The position numbers were made by a program, and so were the translations under genes. Below, one piece after another: positions 27,844-38,136 of a stretch of 64,000 nucleotides of DNA; within the stretch, counting starts at the first letter, position 1; each line of letters begins with the position of its first letter. The notes beneath the pieces were generated by a model, which saw only the letters and a program-made list of their open reading frames with translations, made no database searches and was not told the DNA's origin. This DNA comes from an uncultured Bacteroidales bacterium (GTDB lineage: Bacteria > Bacteroidota > Bacteroidia > Bacteroidales > Paludibacteraceae): positions 1 to 64,000 of the forward strand of contig CAMOJA010000008.1 of assembly GCA_946616535.1 (NCBI GenBank), in the 5' to 3' direction.

Positions 27844-28917
27844 ATGAAAACATTTTTAATGGTGCTATTAACTATAGCGCTGACGAATCTGAATGACAAT
27901 TACCACGCGGCGGGTAAGTCCGAAATGGTGTATTACAGTCCGAAGACCAGTGTTCGGCTGGATTTCACGTATGAAGAAAGACGTGAAGAAGCGGGTGAGT
28001 TTGCGGCGTTTGCCGAGGAGTTATTAGGTATCAAAGACGCCATTAAGGAGGACAAGACGACCTATGTTTTCCAAGGCGTAGAGATCGGTACACACACGCA
28101 GGTGGACCTGAATCGGCCGCATGTGATCTATGCGGAGAACGGCATGCCATGGCAGTTGGTGAACATCAACGAACGGGGTTTGTTGGTGGGTTATAACCTG
28201 CCGCCGGAGCCTAAAGAGCACAAGAAGGGTCCTGAAAAAGAGGCTGAATGGTCTAGGATTAGTCCTACAAAAGTCTTACCTTATACCGAGGAGATAGTTG
28301 ATGCAGGCAATACGGGTGCCAAAAGTTTGAGAGCACAGGCTCAGGCGGTGGCAAAACAGATCTTCCGTATCCGTGAGACGAGGATGTATATCTTGAACGG
28401 CGAAGTGGAACACGCGCCGGCGGACGGTCAGGCGATGGAGTTGGTCCTCAAGGAGTTGAGACGTCAGGAGAAGCAATTAGTCGAGCTGTTTACGGGCAAG
28501 GTCACGAAAGAGATCAAGCATAAGCATGTGGGCAACTGTCCGTACGGAGAGAATTTCAAGTTTTGGAACGAGATGCTCTATTTCTCTACGGAGAACGGCT
28601 TTACGGGCGCGGATAATGTGGATGCCGACAAGATTAAGATCAATGTGGAGTTCGTGCATCAGCTGATCAAAAAAGACAACGGCAAGAAAGCGAAGAAAGA
28701 CAAGAATGCACCGGAGCTCTCTCCGATTGTATATAACCTGCCGGGCAGCGCACAAGCTTTGGTGTACTACAACGACGAGTTGATCAACAGCAAAGTTGTA
28801 CCGATGGCGCAGTTCGGCATCGATGTAGCCCTGCCTAAAGAGTTGTTCACGGGGGCTGAGTTGCCGAAGATCAAGTTCAGCGAAAAGACAGGAGGAGTGA
28901 TTTCGATTACGAAATAA
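27844..28917 (+). CDS. DUF4831 family secreted protein
   Basis: 357 residues with a weak N-terminal signal (MKTFLMVLLTIALTNLNDNY). The opening MVYYSPKTSVRLDFTYEE and AEELLGIKDAIKEDKTTY match the DUF4831 family, found almost only in Bacteroidota. The function is unknown. It lies directly before porD, so a role in envelope biogenesis is possible. Confidence 0.8.
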   Translation: MKTFLMVLLTIALTNLNDNYHAAGKSEMVYYSPKTSVRLDFTYEERREEAGEFAAFAEELLGIKDAIKEDKTTYVFQGVEIGTHTQVDLNRPHVIYAENGMPWQLVNINERGLLVGYNLPPEPKEHKKGPEKEAEWSRISPTKVLPYTEEIVDAGNTGAKSLRAQAQAVAKQIFRIRETRMYILNGEVEHAPADGQAMELVLKELRRQEKQLVELFTGKVTKEIKHKHVGNCPYGENFKFWNEMLYFSTENGFTGADNVDADKIKINVEFVHQLIKKDNGKKAKKDKNAPELSPIVYNLPGSAQALVYYNDELINSKVVPMAQFGIDVALPKELFTGAELPKIKFSEKTGGVISITK

Positions 28918-28927
28918 TTTCAAATTT

Positions 28928-29848
28928 ATGATTTCAAATTATAGATTTATAGCCATATTTCTCGTAAGTCTCATCGGGATTGCTTCTCTTCGTGCGCAGG
29001 AGATCAACTGTACCGTGACCATCAATTCCGACCAGATCGAGGGATCGAACAAACAGGTGTATGAGACCCTGAAATCCGCCATCGAGGAGTATATGAACCA
29101 GAACCGCTGGACGAATATGACTTTCGCGGAGCAGGAGAAGATCGAGTGCAGTATGATGCTGGTAGTAAAAGCTGTGGCGGATAACATGTACAGTTGCGAG
29201 ATGACGTTACAGAGCCGCCGGCCGGTATATGGCACGACGTACACTACCCCGCTCCTCAATTTCGTGGACCGCAATTTCAACTTCACATACCAGGAGTTCG
29301 ACCGCATCGAGTACCAGCAGAATCAGTTCACGACGAACCTGACGGCGATGTTGGCGTACTACTGCTACTTGATCATCGGGCATGACATGGACAGTTACCA
29401 GCGTCTGGGCGGCACACCGTTCTTCGAGCAATGCGAGAATATCGTGAATGCGTGTCAGAGCGCAAGCATGGATAACTCCGAGCAGAAAGGATGGCTGGCG
29501 TTTGACAGCAACCGCAACCGTTATGCGCTGATTAACAACCTTTTAGACGAGGCGTTTAAGAAGTACAGGAATTATTACTACGAGTATCACAGGCTGGGAC
29601 TGGACGAGATGAGCGGTAATGTAACCAACGGCAGAGCCCGCATCGCAGAGGGTATCTCTGTGCTGAAAGAGGCATATCGTGCGCGCCCGGCAACTTACGT
29701 CATCAACACGTTCCTGGACGCCAAGGCCGATGAGTTGGTGGATATCTTCAAGAAAGGCATGGACAAAGAGAAGAAAGAGGTGTATGAGTTGTTGGTGGAT
29801 ATCGACCCGACGCGGCAAAGCACGTATGACCGGATGAATGAGAATTAA
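28928..29848 (+). CDS. porD: Type IX secretion system protein PorD (DUF4835)
   Basis: 306 residues with a signal peptide ending near LRAQEI. The mature protein opens with NCTVTINSDQIEGSNKQVYE and continues with FTYQEFDRIEYQQNQFTTNL and AYYCYLIIGHDMDSYQRLGG, all typical of the DUF4835 family, which contains PorD. PorD is needed for type IX secretion in Porphyromonas, though its exact role is not settled. It follows the DUF4831 gene by 10 bp. Confidence 0.85.
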   Translation: MISNYRFIAIFLVSLIGIASLRAQEINCTVTINSDQIEGSNKQVYETLKSAIEEYMNQNRWTNMTFAEQEKIECSMMLVVKAVADNMYSCEMTLQSRRPVYGTTYTTPLLNFVDRNFNFTYQEFDRIEYQQNQFTTNLTAMLAYYCYLIIGHDMDSYQRLGGTPFFEQCENIVNACQSASMDNSEQKGWLAFDSNRNRYALINNLLDEAFKKYRNYYYEYHRLGLDEMSGNVTNGRARIAEGISVLKEAYRARPATYVINTFLDAKADELVDIFKKGMDKEKKEVYELLVDIDPTRQSTYDRMNEN

Positions 29849-29867
29849 GGGATTAGAGGATTAGAGG

Positions 29868-31451
29868 ATGCTAAAACATTTACACATACAAAACTACGCG
29901 CTGATCAGCCATCTGGACATCGATTTCAGCGAGGGTTTCTCGGTGTTAACCGGAGAGACCGGTGCCGGAAAGAGTATCATCTTAGGTGCTTTGGCGTTGG
30001 TGTTGGGTGCCCGAGCGGACAGCAAGGCCATTACGGACGGCGAGGACAAATGCATCATCGAGGCGGAGTTTGATGAAGGTATCATCCGCAGGGAGTTGTA
30101 CGCCAACGGGAAAAGTCGGTCGTTTGTGGATGACAGCGTAGTGACATTGCAGGAACTGAAAGCGCTGGCGAACAGACTGATAGATATCCACTCGCAGCAT
30201 GCGAATCTGCTGATTGAGAACGCGGATTTTCAGTTGGAGGTAGTCGATGCGATTGCCGCCAATGAGGCGATTTTAGAAGGCTATAGCGCTCAGTATGAGC
30301 GGTATATGGCGGCTCAGGAGCAGTTGCACAAATTGCAAGAGTTGGCTCGCAAGAGCCGTCAGGACGCGGATTATATCCAATATCGGTATAAGTTGTTGAG
30401 CGATGCGGAACTGCAGGAAGGCGAGTTGGAAGAGTTGGAGCAAGAGCAGTATCAGTTGAGCCATGCAGAGGAGATCCGGCACGCTTTGTTGCTTGCTACC
30501 TTCGCCTTGAATGGCGGAATGGAAGGTGGCGGCGCCATAGAGGCGATACGTTCGTGCCAGTTGGAAGATGCAGCGCCGGAACTGCAAGAGCGATTAGAGA
30601 GTGTGCGGATTGAGTTGAAAGACATCGCAGAAGAGGCCGAGCGAAAGATGGAACGTGTGGAGATGGACCCGCAACGGCTGATGTGGGTCGAAGAACGTAT
30701 CGGAGCTTTGCATGAGTTATTGCAGAAATTCGGCGTGGAGCGTGTCGAGGAGCTCATCCAAGAGCGTGATACGTTGGCGCAGCAGGTGGAGCGGATGGAC
30801 AGTTTCGATTTCGATATCGAGCAAGCCAAGAAAGAGACGGAGAAAGAGCGGAAGGCCCTTCAGCAAGCCGGAGAGGCGCTGACCAAGTGCCGCAAAGCTG
30901 TCGTTCCGCAGATATGCAAGAGCCTGGAGGAAGGATTGCAACGTTTGGGCGTGACGCACGCCAAAGTGGAGATTCCGATCACGAAGACGGAAGACTTCAC
31001 GCCGAAAGGCTGCGACGAGGTACAGCTGATGTTTGCTGCGAACCTCAATCAGAGTCTGAGGGCCGTGAGCGAAGTGGCTTCAGGAGGTGAGATCAGCCGA
31101 CTGATGTTGTGCGTCAAAGCGCTGATAGCCAATACGAAAGGTCTGCCGACCATCATCTTCGATGAGATAGACACCGGTGTTAGTGGGAATATCGCCACCC
31201 AGATGGCTTCTATCATGCGGGAGATGGCGAAAAACCGCCAGATTATCGCCATCACCCATCTGCCGCAGATAGCTGCGTTGGGCGAGAACCATTACAAGGT
31301 CTATAAAGCCGACACGGCGCAACGTACCGAGACGCATATCAGCCGGCTCAACGAGGACGAACGGATACAAGAGATAGCCACGATGCTGAGCGGAAACGAA
31401 GTAAGCGAATCGGCACTCAAGACGGCAAGAGAGCTGGTGAATCGCAAATGA
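29868..31451 (+). CDS. recN: DNA repair protein RecN
   Basis: 527 residues, an SMC-like ATPase. Walker A is GETGAGKSIILGAL (about residue 31). Long coiled coils span about 150-380. The signature is ASGGEISRLMLCVKAL, and Walker B and the His switch lie in TIIFDEIDTGVSGNIA and AITHLPQIAALG. RecN promotes early steps of double-strand break repair. It starts 19 bp after porD. Confidence 0.95.
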   Translation: MLKHLHIQNYALISHLDIDFSEGFSVLTGETGAGKSIILGALALVLGARADSKAITDGEDKCIIEAEFDEGIIRRELYANGKSRSFVDDSVVTLQELKALANRLIDIHSQHANLLIENADFQLEVVDAIAANEAILEGYSAQYERYMAAQEQLHKLQELARKSRQDADYIQYRYKLLSDAELQEGELEELEQEQYQLSHAEEIRHALLLATFALNGGMEGGGAIEAIRSCQLEDAAPELQERLESVRIELKDIAEEAERKMERVEMDPQRLMWVEERIGALHELLQKFGVERVEELIQERDTLAQQVERMDSFDFDIEQAKKETEKERKALQQAGEALTKCRKAVVPQICKSLEEGLQRLGVTHAKVEIPITKTEDFTPKGCDEVQLMFAANLNQSLRAVSEVASGGEISRLMLCVKALIANTKGLPTIIFDEIDTGVSGNIATQMASIMREMAKNRQIIAITHLPQIAALGENHYKVYKADTAQRTETHISRLNEDERIQEIATMLSGNEVSESALKTARELVNRK

Positions 31452-31485
31452 GAAAATTGTAAATGACCAAATTGTAAATGACTTT

Positions 31486-32763
31486 ATGTTGCCATTAGCA
31501 GAGAGACTTCGGCCAAAGACTTTGGACGAATACATAGGGCAGAAACATCTGGTGGGCGAAGGAGCAATCCTTAGGCAGATGATCGAGAGCGGGAATATCG
31601 CTTCGTTCATTCTGTGGGGTCCTCCGGGTGTCGGCAAAACGACTCTGGCGCGGATCATCGCCCATCAGTTACAACGACCGTTTTACACACTGAGTGCCGT
31701 TACAAGCGGCGTGAAGGAGGTACGGGACGTGATCGACAAAGCCAAACGCACGTCGGTCATGAACAGCGGTCTTTTTGCGCCGGCCGACAGCCGCAGTCCG
31801 ATACTTTTTATCGACGAGATCCATCGTTTCAGCAAGAGCCAGCAAGACAGCCTCTTGGGAGCGGTGGAAGAAGGCACGATCACGTTGATCGGCGCCACCA
31901 CGGAGAACCCGTCTTTTGAGGTCATCACGCCGCTTCTGAGCAGGTGTCAGGTGTATGTATTGAAATCCTTAGAGAAAGCGGACTTGTTGGAGTTGTTAGA
32001 CCGCGTGATGACCAAAGATGAGTATATCCGGTCGCTCGGTATCACGGTCAAAGAGACGGAATCAATATTACGGTATAGTGGCGGAGACGCGCGTAAGTTA
32101 CTGAATATCATTGAGTTAGTCAGCAACAGCGGCGCCAAGGTCATCGACAACGAGACCGTCACCAAACAGCTGCAACAAAACCCCGTGGCGTACGACAAGG
32201 ACGGCGAGATGCATTATGACATCATTTCCGCGTACATCAAATCCATCCGCGGCAGTGACCCGCAGGCCGCCATCTATTGGCTGGCGCGGATGATTGCAGG
32301 CGGCGAGGATCCGAAGTTCATTGCGCGGCGGTTAGTCATCTCCGCAAGCGAAGACATAGGGCTCGCGAACCCGAATGCAATGCTGGTAGCCAATGCGTGT
32401 TTCGACGTACTGACAAAAATCGGCTGGCCGGAAGGACGAATCCCCTTAGCAGAAGCCACTATCTATTTAGCCACAAGCCCAAAGAGCAACTCCGGCATAT
32501 TAGCTATCGACGCTGCCCTTGGCGTAGTACAAGAAACCGGCAATCTGCCCGTACCTCTGCACCTGAGAAATGCGCCAACGAGTCTGATGAAAGAGCTTGG
32601 TTACTCGGACGGATACAAATATGCGCATGATTTTCCGAACCATTTTGTCAAGCAACAATTCATGCCGGACGAGTTGGTTGGAAGGGAATTCTGGCAGGCT
32701 CAAGGCAGCCCGCAAGAACAGAAGATGGCAGACTGGATGAAATTCCTATGGGGAAGTAAATAG
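31486..32763 (+). CDS. rarA: Replication-associated recombination protein A (RarA/MgsA)
   Basis: 425-residue AAA+ ATPase. PLAERLRPKTLDEYIGQKHL, Walker A GPPGVGKTTLARI, Walker B LFIDEIHRFSKSQQD and sensor GATTENPSFE are followed by the family's C-terminal tetramerisation region (YDKDGEMHYDIISAYIKSIR, then GYKYAHDFPNHFV). It acts at stalled forks. The stop TAG shares a base with the GTG start of hemW. Confidence 0.95.
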   Translation: MLPLAERLRPKTLDEYIGQKHLVGEGAILRQMIESGNIASFILWGPPGVGKTTLARIIAHQLQRPFYTLSAVTSGVKEVRDVIDKAKRTSVMNSGLFAPADSRSPILFIDEIHRFSKSQQDSLLGAVEEGTITLIGATTENPSFEVITPLLSRCQVYVLKSLEKADLLELLDRVMTKDEYIRSLGITVKETESILRYSGGDARKLLNIIELVSNSGAKVIDNETVTKQLQQNPVAYDKDGEMHYDIISAYIKSIRGSDPQAAIYWLARMIAGGEDPKFIARRLVISASEDIGLANPNAMLVANACFDVLTKIGWPEGRIPLAEATIYLATSPKSNSGILAIDAALGVVQETGNLPVPLHLRNAPTSLMKELGYSDGYKYAHDFPNHFVKQQFMPDELVGREFWQAQGSPQEQKMADWMKFLWGSK

Positions 32764-33857
32764 TGGCGGGCGTCTATATACATATACCGTTTTGCGTGCG
32801 CAGGTGTGCGTACTGCGACTTCTTCTCCACCACCCTTTTAGAGCGGCGTAAGGCGTATGTTGAGGCGGTATTGAAGGAGATTGAGAAACGGCGTGAAGAA
32901 GCCGGAGCGATCCGGACGATCTATATCGGAGGCGGCACGCCAAGCACGTTGGAGGCTTCGCATATACGATGGATGATTGAAACTGTCGGCGCGCCGGATG
33001 CTACGGAAGTGACGATGGAGCTGAACCCGGGTGACGCGTCGGCGGAGTACCTCAAGGCCATTCGGGAAGCCGGCGTCAACCGGTTATCCATCGGCATTCA
33101 GTCTTTTCAAGACGAGTTGTTGCGACTCATCGGAAGACGGCATAACGCCGCGCAAGCGATCAAAGCAGTTAGGATGGCACAGGAAGCGGGTTTTGAAAAC
33201 CTCTCCATCGACCTGATGTACGCCCTGCCGGGTGAGACGATGGCGCAATGGGAGGAAGACATTGAGACGGCGCTCGGGCTGAAGGTACAGCATATATCGT
33301 CTTACGGCCTGATGTACGAGGACGGGACTGCGATGACGAAGAGGCTGAAGAAAGGCGAGATAGAGGCGGTGGATGAAGAGACGGAGAACGCGATGTATGA
33401 CTACCTCTGCCAGCGGCTCAAAGAGGCGGGATTCGTGCATTACGAGGTCAGCAATTTCGCGTTGCCGGGCTATGAGGCGCAGCATAACAGCAGTTACTGG
33501 GACGGCACGCCGTATATCGGCATCGGCGCCGGCGCACACAGCTACCTGCCGCCCGTTCGGAGTTGGAACCCAAGCGACCTGAACGCTTATATACAGGGCA
33601 TTGAGGGCGGTTCTTTAGTGCGGGAAAGCGAGACGCTGAGCGAGAAGGATATGTATAACGAGCGGATCATGTTGGGGCTGAGAACGAGTAAAGGAATCCG
33701 CCTTGACGATACTCAAAGGTCGCGGGCAGGTCGCGGGCAGGTCGCGGGATTGGACCGTTTTTCGGGTCTCTTACGGCTCACGAAGGACGGACGGCTCGTC
33801 GCTACGCAGGAAGGCCTGCATGTATTAAATCGAATAATTGAAGAATTGATGATATGA
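32763..33857 (+). CDS. hemW: Radical SAM heme chaperone HemW
   Basis: 364 residues starting with GTG. The radical SAM motif CxxxCxxC appears in HIPFCVRRCAYCDFFS, with the HemW extra Cys-free context and GGGTPS. The central motifs are SIGIQSFQDELLRLIGR and SIDLMYALPGETMAQW. HemW delivers heme to respiratory proteins. The C-terminal HTH-like region is unusual: it contains three 11-bp repeats (33717-33749) encoding RSRAGRGQVAG, where the family normally has other sequence. Confidence 0.9.
   Translation: MAGVYIHIPFCVRRCAYCDFFSTTLLERRKAYVEAVLKEIEKRREEAGAIRTIYIGGGTPSTLEASHIRWMIETVGAPDATEVTMELNPGDASAEYLKAIREAGVNRLSIGIQSFQDELLRLIGRRHNAAQAIKAVRMAQEAGFENLSIDLMYALPGETMAQWEEDIETALGLKVQHISSYGLMYEDGTAMTKRLKKGEIEAVDEETENAMYDYLCQRLKEAGFVHYEVSNFALPGYEAQHNSSYWDGTPYIGIGAGAHSYLPPVRSWNPSDLNAYIQGIEGGSLVRESETLSEKDMYNERIMLGLRTSKGIRLDDTQRSRAGRGQVAGLDRFSGLLRLTKDGRLVATQEGLHVLNRIIEELMI
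33717..33749. repeat. 11-bp triplicate inside hemW
   Basis: Three perfect 11-bp units of AGGTCGCGGG(C/A). Three units equal 33 bp, so the reading frame is kept only because there are exactly three copies. Gain or loss of one would shift the frame near the C terminus. Confidence 0.9.
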
Positions 33858-36124
33858 ATTGGAAAAGTTGGTATAAACCATTTTTGATTTGGTTTTGGAG
33901 TTTGTTTTTCGGCGGAATTACCGTAGCTTTTTTGGTCATTTGGCTGATTACGGAAGGTGCGTTGGGTTATCTTCCTCCTTTGGAGGAGTTGCAGAACCCG
34001 AAGAACTCATTTGCGAGCGAGATCATCTCCTCGGACATGCAGTCCTTGGGGCGTTACTACCGCTATGAGAACCGTGTCGGCGTGCAGTATTCGGATCTCT
34101 CGCCGGATCTGATCAATGCCTTGGTGGCGACAGAGGATGTGCGGTTCTATGACCACACGGGTGTGGATTTCAAGTCGATGTTCCGCGCTATTCTGAAACT
34201 CGGCCGTGCGGGCGGCGGCTCTACCCTCACCCAGCAGCTGGCCAAACAGCTCTGGTCTCCGCGCGCGAACAATATCTTCGAGCGCGCGATGCAGAAACCT
34301 ATCGAATGGGTTATCGCCACGAAGCTGGAGCGGCTTTACAGCAAAGACGAGATCCTGCTGATGTACCTCAACCAGTTCGATTTTCTGTATAACGCCGTGG
34401 GAATTCAGTCGGCGGCGCAGGTCTATTTCTCCAGCACGCCAAAGACGCTGAAGATCGAGGAAGCGGCGATGTTAGTGGGCATGTGCAAGAACCCCTCGCT
34501 GTACAACCCCGTCCGCCATCCGGAGCGCGCCACAGGAAGGCGTAACACGGTTCTCGGGCAGATGGAGAAATACGGCTACATCGACGAGGCCGTACGCGAT
34601 TCGCTCGCGGCGCTGCCCTTGGAGTTGCATTACCGGTCGGTGGATCACAAGCAAGGTATCGCTCCTTATTTCCGCGAGTACCTGCGCGTGGTGCTGACCG
34701 CCAAAGAGCCCAAAGAGAGCGATTATTCCGAGTGGAACCAACAGCAATACCGCTTGGACAGATGGCAATGGGAGAACAACCCGCTGTATGGTTTTTGCGA
34801 GAAGAACCGCAAGCCGGACGGCAGCAAGTATGACATCTATCAGGACGGTCTGAAGATTTACACGACCATCGATTCACGGATGCAGAGGTACGCCGAGGAG
34901 GCCGTGAGCGAGCATATGCAGGCACAACAGAAATCTTTCTTCAAGGAGCTCAAACGCAAGAAGAACGCACCTTTCTCACGGTCGCTGACGCAGGAGGAAG
35001 TGGACGGCATCATGAACCGCTCAATCAGGCAGACCGACCGGTACCGCAACATGAAACGTGAGGGGTGTTCCAAGGACTCGATCATGGCGGCATTCAAGAC
35101 CCCGCGTGAGATGCAGATCTTCACGTACGAGAACGGCATGATTGATACCGTCATGAGCCCGTATGACTCGATCAAATGGCAGAAGAGCTACCTGCGTTGC
35201 GGATTCATGTCCATGGACCCGCATACCGGTCATGTGAAGGCATACGTGGGCGGTCCGAACTTCGCGCATTTCCAATACGACATGACGACCAAAGGTCGCC
35301 GACAGGTGGGTTCGACGGTCAAGCCGTACCTCTACACGCTCGCGATGGACGAAGGTATGTGGCCGTGCGAGAAGACGGTCAATGAGCCCGTGACCCTCAT
35401 CGACGCCAACGGCATCGAATGGACGCCGCGCGACACGCACGACAAGTACAAAGGCGACACGGTGACGCTGACCTGGGGACTGATGAACTCGTCCAACTGG
35501 ATCTCCGCGTACCTCATGTCCCTCTTCACGCCTGAGCAATTAGTGAAGATCATGCAGTCCTTCGGTATCCAGGGCGAGTTAGACCCCGTGGTCTCGCTCT
35601 GTCTGGGACCGTGCGAGGTGAGCGTCGAGGAGATGGTGGATGCCTACACGACTTTCGCCAACAAAGGTATCCGTACCGAACCGCTCTACGTCACCCGTAT
35701 CGAGGACAGCAACGGCAATATCATCGGTTCGTTCACCCCGCGGACACATGAGATCATCAGCGAGACGACCGCCTATAAGATGATTTATATGTTGCGCGCG
35801 GTCATCGATCACGGAACGGGTGTCCGGATGCGCTACAGATACGGTCTGACGGTACCGATGGGCGGTAAGACAGGCACGACGAACAACAACTCCGACGGAT
35901 GGTTCATGTGCTTCACGCCGTCGCTCGTCAGCGGCACGTGGGTCGGTGGCGAAGATCGTGGCATACATTTTGATAGTATGGCAGAGGGACAGGGCGCTTC
36001 GATGGCGTTGCCTATCTGCGGACTGTACATGCAGAAAGTGCTGGCAGACCCGGATTTGGGCTACTCGTCCGAGGAGCAGTTTGATGTCCCGGCATGGTTT
36101 GACCCCAATGAGGGATGTAAATAA
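33854..36124 (+). CDS. mrcA: Class A penicillin-binding protein 1A
   Basis: 756 residues. One N-terminal membrane helix (about 10-35) precedes a GT51 glycosyltransferase (about 60-230: TEDVRFYDHTGVDFKSMFRA, GGSTLTQQLAKQLW) and a transpeptidase (about 400-730: active Ser in QVGSTVKPYLYTLAM, NSSNW as SxN, GGKTGTTNNNSDGW as KTG). It polymerises and cross-links peptidoglycan. The start overlaps the hemW stop (ATGA). Confidence 0.95.
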   Translation: MNWKSWYKPFLIWFWSLFFGGITVAFLVIWLITEGALGYLPPLEELQNPKNSFASEIISSDMQSLGRYYRYENRVGVQYSDLSPDLINALVATEDVRFYDHTGVDFKSMFRAILKLGRAGGGSTLTQQLAKQLWSPRANNIFERAMQKPIEWVIATKLERLYSKDEILLMYLNQFDFLYNAVGIQSAAQVYFSSTPKTLKIEEAAMLVGMCKNPSLYNPVRHPERATGRRNTVLGQMEKYGYIDEAVRDSLAALPLELHYRSVDHKQGIAPYFREYLRVVLTAKEPKESDYSEWNQQQYRLDRWQWENNPLYGFCEKNRKPDGSKYDIYQDGLKIYTTIDSRMQRYAEEAVSEHMQAQQKSFFKELKRKKNAPFSRSLTQEEVDGIMNRSIRQTDRYRNMKREGCSKDSIMAAFKTPREMQIFTYENGMIDTVMSPYDSIKWQKSYLRCGFMSMDPHTGHVKAYVGGPNFAHFQYDMTTKGRRQVGSTVKPYLYTLAMDEGMWPCEKTVNEPVTLIDANGIEWTPRDTHDKYKGDTVTLTWGLMNSSNWISAYLMSLFTPEQLVKIMQSFGIQGELDPVVSLCLGPCEVSVEEMVDAYTTFANKGIRTEPLYVTRIEDSNGNIIGSFTPRTHEIISETTAYKMIYMLRAVIDHGTGVRMRYRYGLTVPMGGKTGTTNNNSDGWFMCFTPSLVSGTWVGGEDRGIHFDSMAEGQGASMALPICGLYMQKVLADPDLGYSSEEQFDVPAWFDPNEGCK

Positions 36125-36131
36125 TTAATAG

Positions 36132-38129
36132 TTGATAATTGATAGTTTAAAATTGAAAAATTGGTGGAATAAATATGGTCTTCGGCTGTGCTTGATTGCA
36201 TTGTCAATTGTCAATTGTCAATTGTCAATTAGTTTTGCCCAGCTGAACACCGACCGCATCACCGCGATCGGGCGGAATGCCCTGTATTTCGAGGATTACG
36301 TGCTCTCCATCCAGTATTTCAACCAGGTCATCCACCTCAAGCCGTACCTGAGTGAGCCCTATTTCTACCGGGCAATCGCGAAGATCCAGTTGGAGGATTA
36401 CCAGGGCGCTTTGCGGGATTGTAACGCCGCCATAGAGCGCAATCCCTTCTCACCTGGCTGCTATTATGCCCGCGGGTATATCTACCGCCAGCTGAACCGT
36501 CTGGAGGAGGCGGAGGCGGATTATACGGAGGCACTTCGTTTCTCACCGGAGAACCGCACCTATATGTTATTACGCGCGGACACACGTGCGCAGATGAAGC
36601 ATTACGACGCAGCGTTGGAGGACATCAGCCAGATGCTCAAACGCGAACCGCAATCGGCTTCCGTATGGGGCGAGAAAGGGCATATATGCATCCTCAAGAA
36701 AGATACGCTGACGGCGCTCGAGGCCTTTGAGAAGGCTTCTCAGTACGACAAGACCAACCCGGCTGTGTGGTCGGCTCTCGGCGTGACGAACCTCATGCTC
36801 AACCGCGAGGACGAGGCGTATGTCCAGCTGACCCAGGCGATTAACTTAGGTTCCAAATGGGCAGGCGACTATATCAACCGGGGTATCATCCATTACCACC
36901 GCCATAACTACCGCGGGGCGCTGAGCGACTATGACCAGGCGGTGAAGATCGCCCCGAAAGAGGCGGACTGCTACTACAACCGCGGCGTGATGCGGCAGGA
37001 GGTGGGCGATTACAACCGCGCCTTGGAGGACCTCAATACCGCCATCTCGCTGGATCCCGAACGGACGGAGATGCGCTACCAGCGCGGCTTGGTCGAGATG
37101 CAACTGAGGCAATGGAAAGCCGTCGTCCGAGACATGGACTCGCTGATTGCCCGATACCCGTATTTCCTGCCGGCATACTATCTCGCCTCGCAGGCGGCAG
37201 ACAAGCAAGGCCTCACGAAGACTTCCTATCAATACCGCCAAAAGGCGTATGACCTGGAGCAGAAGAAAGATCAGATTCAGTCGCAGCAGGCCTCGCAGCC
37301 CAATACAGACCTGCTGATCGCCGATGCCCAGCCGCAGAAGAAAGACCATCGTAAGGAGTTCTCCACCACCACGGCGCAAGACCAGACTGACATACCCGAC
37401 GAGGAGCAGAAATACGACTCGCAGACCCGTGGTTCGATCCAGAAGAAGCACCAGGACGTCGTCAACGAGCCGAATATCGTGCTCTCCTATTACAGCCAGG
37501 ACATGAGCCTCAGGCGCACGAACTACTACCACCCGCTCGTGGATGAACTCAACAAAGCCGAGGTCCTTCCCGCGACGTTGAAGTTCACCGCGCAAGAGCT
37601 GACGCTCACGGCGGAGATGGTGGATTATCATTTTGCGAACATCAACCGTTTGACGCAGTCCACGGACGAAGCCCCCTCGGCGATCCTGTACCTCGCGCGG
37701 GCGATGGAGTTCGCCATCATCAAGGACTACGCCAGCGCCGTGGACGACTGTACGCGCGCACTCAGGCTTGCCACCAAGAAACTCGAACCCATCATCGTCT
37801 TCTGCCGCGCCAACTGGCGATACCGCATGATGGACGGCGATAACGAACTGATACTCAGGGATTACGACCATGTGCTGACCCTGCAGCCCGACTTCTCTTT
37901 TGCGCTGTACAACAAGGCAAATATCCTCTGCGCGCGGAAGGACTACCAGGAGGCGATCCGGTACTACACGAAGGCCATTGAGGCGGATAATGACTTTGCG
38001 GAAGCCTATTTCAACCGGGGCTTGACGTATGTCTTTACCGGTGAGAACGAGAAAGGGCTTGCGGACCTGAGCAAGGCCGGAGAGTTAGGAATATATCAGG
38101 CGTATAACCTCATTACGAGATTTAAATAG
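36132..38129 (+). CDS. Secreted TPR-repeat protein
   Basis: Up to 665 residues. There is no ATG near the start: the candidates are TTG at 36132 or TTG at 36153, the latter giving a cleaner signal peptide (MKNWWNKYGLRLCLIALS onward, cleavage after ISFAQ). At least eight TPR units fill 60-350 (e.g. NPFSPGCYYARGYIYRQLNR, AISLDPERTEMRYQRG) and a further set lies at 570-660. A low-complexity linker covers about 375-440. The partner is unknown. The signal peptide core is encoded by the TTGTCAA repeat. Confidence 0.82.
   Translation: MIIDSLKLKNWWNKYGLRLCLIALSIVNCQLSISFAQLNTDRITAIGRNALYFEDYVLSIQYFNQVIHLKPYLSEPYFYRAIAKIQLEDYQGALRDCNAAIERNPFSPGCYYARGYIYRQLNRLEEAEADYTEALRFSPENRTYMLLRADTRAQMKHYDAALEDISQMLKREPQSASVWGEKGHICILKKDTLTALEAFEKASQYDKTNPAVWSALGVTNLMLNREDEAYVQLTQAINLGSKWAGDYINRGIIHYHRHNYRGALSDYDQAVKIAPKEADCYYNRGVMRQEVGDYNRALEDLNTAISLDPERTEMRYQRGLVEMQLRQWKAVVRDMDSLIARYPYFLPAYYLASQAADKQGLTKTSYQYRQKAYDLEQKKDQIQSQQASQPNTDLLIADAQPQKKDHRKEFSTTTAQDQTDIPDEEQKYDSQTRGSIQKKHQDVVNEPNIVLSYYSQDMSLRRTNYYHPLVDELNKAEVLPATLKFTAQELTLTAEMVDYHFANINRLTQSTDEAPSAILYLARAMEFAIIKDYASAVDDCTRALRLATKKLEPIIVFCRANWRYRMMDGDNELILRDYDHVLTLQPDFSFALYNKANILCARKDYQEAIRYYTKAIEADNDFAEAYFNRGLTYVFTGENEKGLADLSKAGELGIYQAYNLITRFK
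36201..36230. repeat. In-frame TTGTCAA microsatellite in the TPR-protein signal peptide
   Basis: Four 7-bp units encode [10 protein letters not shown] in the hydrophobic core. Same repeat as 13751-13785 (other strand) and 55543-55573. Confidence 0.9.
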
Positions 38130-38136
38130 TTGAAAA

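Noticed and set aside
36846..37871. 341-codon open frame opposite the TPR gene
   Set aside because: Antisense to periodic TPR sequence, which creates long stop-free shadows.
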